The position numbers and the translations under genes are program-made. A DNA stretch of 21,023 nt from Coemansia sp. RSA 922 (Eukaryota > Kickxellomycota > Kickxellomycetes > Kickxellales > Kickxellaceae): positions 1 through 21,023 of the forward strand of contig JANBQS010000325.1 of the NCBI GenBank assembly GCA_027577415.1, written 5' to 3'. The notes beneath the pieces were generated by a model, which was not told the DNA's origin, searched no databases, and was given only the letters and a program-made list of their open reading frames with translations. Of this stretch, positions 1-6,988 are shown one piece after another (the first letter of the stretch is position 1; every line of letters starts with the position of its first letter).

Positions 1-702
1 CAGAAATCGTAAGTACTTGCTATACTATTCATTCAGCACTTGCCCATTTGCCATATACGCAGAAGCGTACATGTTGGGCGAGAGTTTGACAAGGGGGCCT
101 CCCCACATCCCCTATTGGCTGCGGCCAGGGACGCCCCTCCCCCTCATGCCTTATTGCTTTATGCACTACAGTCGCCCATTTAGAGAAAGTTGGGCTTCCT
201 TTGTTATATCTGTGGCATCAAAGCCTTCTTCTTTGTCCCCTCGCTCTCTTCCCTGCCCTGCCTTGGCATTGCCAATGACCTGACTGCTAACAAACACTTT
301 TTTTTCCTTTCTTCCGAATCTAGGGCTGTTATGAACTACGAGAAGAGACGTCGCCGCCGCGAGAGTCACAATGCGGTTGAGCGCCGGCGGAGGGACAACA
401 TCAACGAACGCATCCAGGACCTTTATGCGCTGCTTCCCGATATGATGATCGACGTGAACACCAAGCCAAACAAGGGAGTGATCCTGAAAAAGTCTGTGGA
501 GTACATTCGGCAGTTGCAGCAGATGATACAGTCGCAGGCCCTGCGTATCCGCGAGCTGGAGTCTGCGGGCATGTCGTCGAACATGCAGCCGCACCAGCCT
601 CAGTCGTCTAGCGGTCTGGCAGCAATGCTGGCTGGGGCGGCCGGTCTCGGCACCCAGCGGAACCAGGGTGGTGACGTCAATATGATGAACTCTGGTCTGT
701 AA
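1..702 (+). CDS. bHLH transcription factor, 3' exons (5' end outside window)
   Basis: Putative DNA-binding regulator acting in the nucleus. A basic helix-loop-helix domain starts just after the Met codon at 331: a run of arginines, then SHNAVERRRRDNINERI as basic region and helix 1, a loop around DMMIDVNTKPNKG, and helix 2 ILKKSVEYIRQLQQ running on into a short leucine/zipper-like stretch. The basic region has the His-Glu-Arg triad of bHLH proteins that bind CACGTG E-boxes; it resembles the MITF/TFE/USF group. The tail is Gln/Ser/Gly-rich and ends at TAA 700-702. I prefer a spliced model: bases 1-8 end an exon, GTAAGT at 9-14 is a donor, and TCTAG at 319-323 is the acceptor, so exon 2 starts at 324. 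The join keeps one frame (Gln-Lys-Ser-Ala-Val-Met-Asn). ATG 331 would then be internal, and the true N-terminus lies left of the window. Exact orthology is not clear. Confidence 0.85.
9..323 (+). other. Predicted intron in the bHLH gene
   Basis: Donor GTAAGT begins at base 9; the acceptor is a pyrimidine-rich tract (TTTTTTTTCCTTTCTTCC) followed by CTAG ending at 323. Length 315 nt, phase 2 (TC|G = Ser). The reading frame across bases 17-283 is then intronic and is not a gene. Confidence 0.65.
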
Positions 703-1355
703 AGCTATCATATGTTGTGACTGGGGGGTTGTAGTCAGGAGGTTGGTGTGTATGTGGCGCGCATGTTCCAGTTTTTGCAAACGTCTGTTCTTTTTTTCAT
801 TTATTTGTGTATTTTTCTATTCCGTCGTCTGCCGCAGTCGCGCTCCTCCCTCCACGTTCTTTCTCACTCGCCCCTTACTTTATGTATTCCCCCCTGCACA
901 GAAGGCAGCCTCCATTTTGCCCGCAAACCTTATCCTCGAGCATTTATTCTTTATTCTTCTCTTTGATAATATCCGAGCTGTAAGGGACGGTTCTTTTTTC
1001 GTCCTATACACTTTCTGTTTTTCTTTTTATTCTTTTTTTTTGTTGCGCGCTCAGGGAGATAGAATGTTAGGGATGGCGGATAACGGTGCGGAAAACCCGG
1101 ATAGGTTCTTTTCTTTTTATATATACACATCATTTAGCTTTTAAGTTTTTATCAATTTGTCTTATCAATTTGTTTCCAAATCATTCACTGGTGACATTGG
1201 CCATAACAATTAACGGGTGGCGGCACATTGTCCACTTTGACCACATGCTCATCGCCCCCCTCATCCTGTTTTTTTAGACATTGTAACCTGATAAATTTGA
1301 ATTTTTCTGTATTTTCGTACTTCTTTGATATTTATATTTTTGGTATTTATTGTTA
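703..1355. other. Intergenic region, bHLH gene to LCL3
   Basis: About 650 nt with no supportable gene. It is pyrimidine-rich with many T runs on the + strand and is expected to hold the 3' UTR of the bHLH gene and the promoter of LCL3. Short open frames here have low-complexity Phe/Ser/Leu content typical of T/C-rich spacer. No TATA box or binding site stands out. Confidence 0.6.
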
Positions 1356-2039
1356 ATGCCTGGTAGTGACAAGGACACATCACTGTCGTACCACCACCAG
1401 TTACTTTTATACGGCAAGACAGCGATATACTTGGGACTAGGCAGCAGCCTCGCATTTGGACTATACTGGATGTTGAAACGTTACCAGACCAGCGCCGACA
1501 TTAGTGAGCGGACAATCAAAGCGCAGAAGATATTCCACGGCTATGTCATTGACGTATCTGATGGCGACACGTTGCGCGTATACCATACGCCGTTCTGGGG
1601 GTGGTTTGGCACAGTGCCTGAGAAGAAGCGGGGGCTGACCAAGTACACTATTTCCGTGCGACTATCTGCTGTTGACGCGCCTGAGGTTGCGCATTTCGGC
1701 AAGCCTGCGCAACCATTATCAGCTGAGGCTAAAGAGTTGTTGGCTAGGCAGGTTTTGGGACGTCGTGTTAGCGTGAAGCCATTGGCGAAGGACCAGTACG
1801 GGAGACTAGTGGCTTCTGTCACTTACCGGAGACTATTGGGGCCTAGACGGGATGCGGCTCATGAGATGCTGAGGGCTGGTATGGCTACTATCTACAGGGG
1901 TGGTAATGCGCAGTATGATGGGCAGCTAGAGAAATTGGAGAAAATCGAAGCGTCGGCGAAAAAAGCCAAGCGGGGTATCTGGGGACTCAAGAAAGGAGAG
2001 TATGAGAGCCCTGCTGAGTATAAACGCAAGCACAAGTAG
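1356..2039 (+). CDS. LCL3: LCL3-like membrane-anchored thermonuclease-family endonuclease
   Basis: 227 residues from ATG 1356. The N-terminus has one hydrophobic segment (about 19-40), followed by a staphylococcal-nuclease (SNase/TNase) domain from about 60 to 210. Catalytic-type residues are in place: DGDT (69-72), VRLSAVDAPE with Arg102, Asp107 and Glu110, and the downstream DQYGR with Arg150. LCL3-specific landmarks are HFGKPAQP after the catalytic Glu, the RRDAAHEMLRAGMATIY block and the C-terminal ESPAEYK motif. In fungi, Lcl3 is annotated as a probable mitochondrial-membrane endonuclease; its physiological substrate is not well defined. An upstream TTG in frame (1350) is not a credible start. 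The stop codon lies only 7 bp from the SAM50 stop on the other strand. Confidence 0.93.
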   Translation: MPGSDKDTSLSYHHQLLLYGKTAIYLGLGSSLAFGLYWMLKRYQTSADISERTIKAQKIFHGYVIDVSDGDTLRVYHTPFWGWFGTVPEKKRGLTKYTISVRLSAVDAPEVAHFGKPAQPLSAEAKELLARQVLGRRVSVKPLAKDQYGRLVASVTYRRLLGPRRDAAHEMLRAGMATIYRGGNAQYDGQLEKLEKIEASAKKAKRGIWGLKKGEYESPAEYKRKHK

Positions 2040-2046
2040 TCATTAT

Positions 2047-3390
2047 TTATAGAAATTGAAATCCCAATCCAAACTGTAACCCTGCTTTGAGTCTGTCGCT
2101 GGATGTGGCTGCTATCGGGATACACCAGGAGAGCTCTGCGCGTACCATGCTGTGCCTGTATACTAGTCCGAATCCTATGGAGGCTGAGGGCGAAGAGAGG
2201 AACCGCATAAACTCATTTGCTTTACGCTGGTTAAGGAGTAGTGCGCACTGGCCTGCATTCGCCCATAGGTGTCCGCGGAGCGCCTCGACGCGCGGCAGAG
2301 GTGTGAGGAGGCTCAGGCCTGCGGCATAAAATACGTCACCGCCGAGACTATCCGCCTTGTCGCGGGGTCCAATACCGCGGTACTCGAATCCCCTGACACT
2401 ATGTGCGCCGCCAACAAAGAATCGGTCCGCTAGTGGGACGCGCTGGCCATCCAGGGACCACAGGGCACCGACCTGCGCGCCCACACTAAGCACGTATCCG
2501 GGGGCCAGGGGCCGGTTACTCTGCAATTCGACCTGGGCTTTGGCCAGCTGCACTGATCCGCCGAGACCCGCCACCTCCGCCACACTTTTGATGAGCGCAC
2601 CTTGGGTGGGCACGGTTAGTGAGTCCCGGTCATCATAGGTACACGTATAGGTGATACCTGATTTGACCGAGTGCCCTGCGAGTGCGCGCAGGGACGGTGA
2701 AGCTTTGTGTCCGAGCCCCGCAATCTCGCGCCATGCCAGCGCATAGGCCACCTCATGCTGCACTGGGCCTGCCTGCTTGCGAATGAGGGCACCCAGCGAC
2801 CGACGCACTTCATCATGGCCTGTATATGGCCGCTGATCGGTGGTCGCCTGTGACGCGCTAACCTCAAAACAGCGCTGCGGGTCGGCAGCCAGGGGTACAG
2901 CGAGGACGCCGCGGAATGCCGCTGCAGTCTTCGTGCCCCTTGCGTAGTTAGCCTCGAAGGACTCGCCACCACCCCATATGTTGTTCAACCGACCTACTAC
3001 GTTAGCTGTACCTTCGTCACCGCCTACATCGACGCCTGTGCGTACTGCGAAGCGGCTGCCGTCTTGGCAACGGAAATGTACATTTATGCCGTCACCTTTG
3101 TCTAATTCGACGCTGACTTGCTTGGCTATCCCCAGAGCTTGTAGCTTGCCGGCAGCCTCCCGTGCTTCGTCGGCTAGCTGCTTGACGGTGGTCGCGGAAA
3201 ATGTGGGCTGGAGTAGCGTGCTGAGAAAACTGGGCCGGATACGAGATACTCCAGTGATTGTGAACTTTCCAGCTTGAGCTGGCTGGCTTCCTAAGTCTAT
3301 CACGGCTGGCTTTGGGCTGGGCTGTCGGAACGCACCGTTGAATATATCGCGTGCTGTCATTCCACTCTTGCCATCAGTAGAGCCAGTCAT
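2047..3390 (-). CDS. SAM50: Sam50/Tob55, mitochondrial outer-membrane beta-barrel insertase
   Basis: 447 residues from the ATG at 3390, in one exon. This is the Omp85/BamA-family core of the SAM/TOB complex, which folds beta-barrel proteins such as porin and Tom40 into the mitochondrial outer membrane. A single POTRA-like domain is visible at about 42-110 (FTITGVSRIRPSFL onward), followed by a 16-strand-type barrel. The signature is RFFVGG (323-328) with SVRGFEYRGIGPRD (331-344), the conserved (V/I)RGF motif of loop 6. The last strand KAGLQFGL (435-442) fits the beta-signal pattern polar-x-Gly-x-x-hydrophobic-x-hydrophobic. An in-frame extension to 3501 exists, but it crosses AT-rich spacer and starts with non-conserved sequence, so Met 3390 is preferred. 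Diverges from SEN34 with 213 bp between starts. Confidence 0.94.
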   Translation of the reverse strand: MTGSTDGKSGMTARDIFNGAFRQPSPKPAVIDLGSQPAQAGKFTITGVSRIRPSFLSTLLQPTFSATTVKQLADEAREAAGKLQALGIAKQVSVELDKGDGINVHFRCQDGSRFAVRTGVDVGGDEGTANVVGRLNNIWGGGESFEANYARGTKTAAAFRGVLAVPLAADPQRCFEVSASQATTDQRPYTGHDEVRRSLGALIRKQAGPVQHEVAYALAWREIAGLGHKASPSLRALAGHSVKSGITYTCTYDDRDSLTVPTQGALIKSVAEVAGLGGSVQLAKAQVELQSNRPLAPGYVLSVGAQVGALWSLDGQRVPLADRFFVGGAHSVRGFEYRGIGPRDKADSLGGDVFYAAGLSLLTPLPRVEALRGHLWANAGQCALLLNQRKANEFMRFLSSPSASIGFGLVYRHSMVRAELSWCIPIAATSSDRLKAGLQFGLGFQFL

Positions 3391-3603
3391 TGCTACTCGA
3401 TATAAAGTTAACAAATAATATAAAATATATTTAAATTTTGAGGCCCAGCATAAGCATGAATTTTTTTTTCTAATCATGCCTTGGGCTCGATCTTCCCACA
3501 AAATCGAAGCTAATCACAGAAGGAAGAATCCAAAAAAATCACCCCCAGTATCATTGTCATTAAGAATCATCATTCATGTCACAAATATTACTATTGTAAA
3601 AAT
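3391..3603. promoter_or_regulatory. Divergent promoter region SAM50 / SEN34
   Basis: 213 bp separate the two start codons on opposite strands, so both promoters must lie here or overlap the genes. The stretch is AT-rich, with TATAAAG at about 3400 and an AT run near 3415-3435 close to SAM50. No specific factor site is assigned. Confidence 0.6.
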
Positions 3604-4140
3604 ATGGAGTCTACAGAGCCTCTTAATCTCGTGTACAAGGATGGCCACGTCATGGTGTATGATGCCGCCACAGTTCTGCGTCTACGCCGTGACTACCGCA
3701 TAGTAGGCGCACTCGAAGGCAGCCATCCGACGAACCCTCAGCAAAACAACTACTACGGATTGCCTCTAATACTCCTCCCCGAAGAAGTCGCGCTTCTATC
3801 CTCCGACCCCACCACAGGCCTAGACCAGGTCCAGCAGCCAAGCTCAGCACATGAGAAAGCGCGCATTGACCTATTCAAAGATCTCCACAAACGTGGGTTC
3901 TACATAACCCGGGGCATAAAATTCGGCGCAGACTACATGCTCTATCCAGGCGAACCAATGCGATACCACTCACACTATATAGTCAATCTCATGGAGCACG
4001 ATCAAAAGATTACTCCTCGCCAATTGATCGCATTAAGTCGTCTCGGAACCTCTGTGAAAAAGACTCGTATTTTGGCTTCTTGGGACCCACAGGCCAAAAA
4101 ATTCGTCTACGTCAGCATAGATTGGTCTGAAATAGGCTAG
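3604..4140 (+). CDS. SEN34: tRNA-splicing endonuclease catalytic subunit Sen34
   Basis: 178 residues from ATG 3604. Sen34 is one of the two catalytic subunits of the heterotetrameric tRNA-splicing endonuclease and cuts pre-tRNA at the 3' splice site. The N-terminal domain (1-65) has the NYYGLPLILLPEE motif typical of Sen34. The C-terminal catalytic domain starts at FKDLHKRGFYITRGIKFGAD. The Tyr-His-Lys triad is intact: Tyr114 (YMLYPG), His122 (RYHSHY) and Lys153 (SVKKT), with 8 and 31 residue spacings that match the family. The protein ends VYVSIDWSEIG, like other Sen34 C-termini. It is short for the family because the linker between the two domains is only about 20 residues; yeast and human Sen34 are well over 250. 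Family choice over Sen2 rests on the RLGTSVKKT block. Confidence 0.94.
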   Translation: MESTEPLNLVYKDGHVMVYDAATVLRLRRDYRIVGALEGSHPTNPQQNNYYGLPLILLPEEVALLSSDPTTGLDQVQQPSSAHEKARIDLFKDLHKRGFYITRGIKFGADYMLYPGEPMRYHSHYIVNLMEHDQKITPRQLIALSRLGTSVKKTRILASWDPQAKKFVYVSIDWSEIG

Positions 4141-4155
4141 CTTTCATTTTTATTA

Positions 4156-4161
4156 AATAAA
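4156..4161 (+). terminator. Poly(A) signal AATAAA of SEN34
   Basis: Exact AATAAA 15 nt after the SEN34 stop codon. It sits 3 nt from the end of the convergent Sec61-beta coding region, so the SEN34 mRNA must be cleaved inside that gene's 3' coding part. Confidence 0.5.
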
Positions 4162-4164
4162 CCC

Positions 4165-4623
4165 TTATCCCTTGGTGCTAGTAAGTTTGCCATAAATGTG
4201 AAGTAGGAACACTGATGCGATAAACACGAGGCTAAGCACAAGAACGACCACTGGGTCTACTTTCAGTCCAGGCGCGTCGTCAGTATACAGCCGCATCATT
4301 GTCGATGTGCTGCCGGTTGCCCGCGACACTTGTCCGCCAGATCCACCAGCTCCGCCACGGCTAGACGCCGTCGACCCACCACGACGAGCCCTAACATACA
4401 GAATAATACACAATGTTAACAACCAATCCTCTTTCCTCTCCAGTGATAAATGTGTTATCTCGTAAACTTACCGAAGGTTACGTGGTCCGTCGCCGGCTGG
4501 AAGAGGTCCCTTCTTGACTGCGCTGGATTCGGCCTACAATACATGTGAAATAATACGCAGGCGAGATAGTATTTTAGCAAAACGTACTCCCCTGCTCCAA
4601 TTGCGCCAATCGAGTATTGTCAT
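4165..4623 (-). CDS. SBH1: Sec61 beta subunit (Sbh1), three exons, 5' exon uncertain
   Basis: Small tail-anchored subunit of the ER Sec61 translocon. Exon 3 (4165-4390) encodes a Gly/Ser-rich basic linker, then [17 protein letters not shown] followed by a single transmembrane segment ([19 protein letters not shown]) and a short lumenal tail, the diagnostic Sec61-beta pattern. Intron 2 (4391-4471, 81 nt) has GTAAGT and TTAG ends; exon 2 (4472-4533) encodes [20 protein letters not shown] and joins through a split Arg codon. Intron 1 ends TGTAG at 4534. The start is not settled. With donor GTACGT at 4587, exon 1 runs from ATG 4623 and gives a 107-residue protein. Alternatively the ATG at 4668-4670 could be followed at once by GTACGA, giving Met-Ala-Glu-Ser-Ser and 96 residues. 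The conserved core is certain; the first dozen residues are not. Confidence 0.85.
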
Positions 4624-4966
4624 TCGAAACGGGAGCCATCTGTCTCATCTGTTCCCCTCTGTCGTACCATATGTATTCTAGTGTGTTGTTGTTTTTTTGC
4701 TGAGTGTTGCGCCGCTCCAAAAGTAATTGAATAAGAAAAAGATAAGCGCAAGAAATTAATAAAACAGGAACTATGCAATACAACAAAAAAGGAGACCAAA
4801 AGAAAGAAGACAATCGTTAACCTCATTTTCTACCCCCACATACACACAGCCAATGACTGCTTGCAAACACCAGCGAGCCGACGAGCCGATCATCCTACTT
4901 CTCAACTCAGATTCTTAGACTGTTCGTCAACCACCACCTGCTTTCTTGTCTCAAGAAAAACTATTC
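4624..4966. promoter_or_regulatory. Divergent promoter region SBH1 / PhyH-like gene
   Basis: About 300-340 bp between two genes transcribed apart. It has A-rich runs near 4735 and 4790 and CACCAGCGAGCCGACGAGCCG at about 4868. It holds no supportable coding region; frames on the minus strand at 4574-4826 overlap the uncertain SBH1 5' exon but look like spacer. Confidence 0.45.
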
Positions 4967-5746
4967 ATGTCATTGTCACTGGACCAAATTCAATTCTATC
5001 GTACTAATGGCTACCTCATAGTAGACGCGTTTCTGACCAACGAAGAGGTCCAGCTATATCAGAACGAGGCACAGCAACTGACCAACTACTGCTACGAGCA
5101 AGGCGATATAGTCGCTGACTGGGGCTGTGTCATAGAGCCACTAGGCTGCGGCTACTACGACCAAGTAACACAACATGCAAAGTCCAATCGCCTTGGCTAC
5201 ATCGCCTTACGCGCTCAGTCAGTGCCTCGCGCTCTGCCTCTCTGCACATTGGACAAATTTGGGCTCTGCGCACAACAGCTACTTTCAGACAATGATCAAC
5301 ACATGTACTTGCTCAACGAGCAATACATTGTAAAGCCGCCATATAGCGAGAGCGCACAGTTTGCTTGGCACCAAGATGTGTTATATTTCTCAGAGACCCA
5401 GCGTCAGCACTCGGTAGTCAGCGTGTGGACGCCGTTGAACGACGTTTCAGAGACTAACGGAACCGTGTTGGTGGAGCCATTTCCCGATCCCATGAACCCT
5501 GGTGTTTATCGAGGTGAGCCAGGGAAGGGCAAGTTTACTGCGGTAATGGAGGCGGGAAGTGCTATATTTATGGATGGTCGGCTTCGACATTGTAGTTCAG
5601 GTAATCATAGTGCGTCGTTTCGCGTCGTGTATATGCCTCAGTTCTCGTTGGGTAGGATTAAGCGGGACGGGGACTCGCATGCCGCATTGGCCATTCCACT
5701 GGAGGAGCCAACATATGCCTCTCCTCTTGACTGGCGAGAAGGCTAA
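4967..5746 (+). CDS. Phytanoyl-CoA dioxygenase (PhyH) family oxygenase
   Basis: 259 residues from ATG 4967 (the in-frame TTG at 4946 is not used as a start). PhyH-family enzymes are Fe(II)/2-oxoglutarate-dependent oxygenases with a double-stranded beta-helix. The N-terminus FYRTNGYLIVDAFLTNEEV is the usual family opening. The metal triad is visible: His135 and Asp137 in FAWHQDVLYF, and His208 in GRLRHCSSGN. Arg219 (SASFRVVYMPQF), 11 residues after the distal His, is placed to bind 2-oxoglutarate. It also has the VSVWTPLNDVSETNGTV strand typical of the family. The substrate cannot be read from sequence: members hydroxylate phytanoyl-CoA, small metabolites or toxins. No C-terminal peroxisomal SKL-like tripeptide is present (it ends Arg-Glu-Gly), so peroxisomal import by PTS1 is not supported. 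The stop codon lies inside a 28-bp tandem duplication. Confidence 0.88.
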   Translation: MSLSLDQIQFYRTNGYLIVDAFLTNEEVQLYQNEAQQLTNYCYEQGDIVADWGCVIEPLGCGYYDQVTQHAKSNRLGYIALRAQSVPRALPLCTLDKFGLCAQQLLSDNDQHMYLLNEQYIVKPPYSESAQFAWHQDVLYFSETQRQHSVVSVWTPLNDVSETNGTVLVEPFPDPMNPGVYRGEPGKGKFTAVMEAGSAIFMDGRLRHCSSGNHSASFRVVYMPQFSLGRIKRDGDSHAALAIPLEEPTYASPLDWREG

Positions 5747-5784
5747 AGTCTCTCTTGACTGGCGAGAATTCTAAAGTCTCTCTT
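5729..5784 (+). repeat. 28-bp tandem duplication across a stop codon
   Basis: Two adjacent 28-bp copies, 5729-5756 and 5757-5784, beginning GACTGGCGAGAA and ending AAAGTCTCTCTT. They differ at two neighbouring bases (GG versus TT). The first copy holds the last codons and TAA of the PhyH-like gene, the second lies in the 3' UTR. Since 28 is not a multiple of 3, the second copy is out of frame with the first. Confidence 0.9.
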
Positions 5785-5915
5785 GCAAAGGGGCACTTTG
5801 TGTCTGTTAACTGCAGTAAAAAAAAATGTACAGGCGTTCCCCCAAAACTATCCCCCTTGCCTCTTTCTCTTTCTCTTCCCTATTCTATTACAAAAAAAGC
5901 ACATTATTTTTGGTC

Positions 5916-6759
5916 ATGAGAAGCCTAACCGCAAGTTCTACAGCAACACATGTCCTACCTAGTAGAGACAATCTGCCGGACCTAGAGCCAGTAATTGAGA
6001 GTGTACTTTTCTATAACATTAATGGTGTCACTCAGGAAGTGGAGTGCAGATTGCATTTGCCAAATGTCAGTCCTCGCTCTATGCTTATATTATTAGAAAT
6101 GGGAAAGGATATTCAATTGCCCACTGAGATTAATAAACTTAATGTACAGATATCAACTGATTGCGCAAATTGGGAATATCATGACCTAGACGAGGGGCTC
6201 AATTTTAATCAAAAATTGAATGCGTACATGTATGTAACTGATGTCCAGCCTGAACCTTCGACTACTAAGAGTATTTTTCAAACGTTGCGTACTCTGGTAA
6301 ATGGATAAAACATTTTAAAATAACTTGTGTTTACTTGTTACATATAAAACATTTAGAGTGTATGAAATAAACAAATATACAACACTTGCTTTATAGTTCA
6401 TGTAACTTTGAGTATGTTCAAATGCACTTGTCATGAGATGCCTGTATCAAGGCAACTAGTGGTGTTTCAGCCAGGTGGCTAGAAAATACCACATCCTCTT
6501 TAGAGGCAAGGCAGGAGAGGATACAAAAACTAAACTGAGAAATGACATAGACACATGTCAACATCACAGGCTTATGATGTTTGACATGCATAATTACAAA
6601 TGTTTAGCTGATAATGCACGCCTTTCTATTCATGGCTTAATTATGAGAGAGGCATTTCTATTGGGGCCAGAAATGGGTGAAAAATTTGAGATCCAAGCAT
6701 TACAAGCGCTACTGGAAATGTCAGATGATGAAGAGGACTTGCCATACGATGATGAATAA
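5916..6759 (+). CDS. Unrecognised two-exon gene, hypothetical protein
   Basis: I do not recognise this protein. Exon 1 runs from ATG 5916 to 6296 (an in-frame ATG at 5826 would add 30 Phe/Ser-rich residues that look like UTR). Exon 2 runs from 6475 to TAA 6757-6759. Exon 2 has no ATG for its first 34 codons, which argues that it is spliced on. The junction CTG|GTAAAT ... CCAG|GTGGCT keeps phase 0 and gives LRTL|VARKYHI, 221 residues in total. Exon 1 looks like a small beta-rich domain (SVLFYNINGVTQEVECRLHL; later CANWEYHDLDEG); exon 2 is alpha-helical in character and ends in a very acidic tail (MSDDEEDLPYDDE). No signal peptide or membrane segment is visible. Base composition is more AT-rich than the flanking conserved genes, as often seen for fast-evolving, lineage-limited genes. 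Read without splicing, exon 1 ends at TAA 6306-6308. Confidence 0.6.
6297..6474 (+). other. Predicted intron with internal poly(A) signal
   Basis: 178-nt AT-rich intron of the hypothetical gene, donor GTAAAT, acceptor CCAG. A second AG lies 4 nt upstream (TTTCAG at 6470); using it would create an immediate TAG in frame. AATAAA at 6366-6371 could act as a premature poly(A) signal if the intron is retained. Confidence 0.5.
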
Positions 6760-6988
6760 TTGTCGGATCATATTTAAGCTTGGGCAATTTTACGCTGAAC
6801 GAGGGGCAATGCGCATATAAAAGTTGCAAACTGCGAGGTTTCAGGGTTAGAAGAGGCTTCCAATTCAGGCTGGAAGCAAACATCTTAACACACTAGAGCT
6901 TCACATAACAATGCAGTCCAAGAATATAATCAGTATTTGAGTTTTTTTTTAAGAGTTACAATGTAAAAAGTGTCAAAAAAGTGGAGAC

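Noticed and set aside
743..1144. 133-codon plus-strand frame after the bHLH gene
   Set aside because: Phe/Ser/Leu-rich translation of a T/C-rich spacer, with no family features.
2357..3277. Several 90-120 codon frames antisense to SAM50
   Set aside because: Shadows of a well-identified gene with no features of their own.
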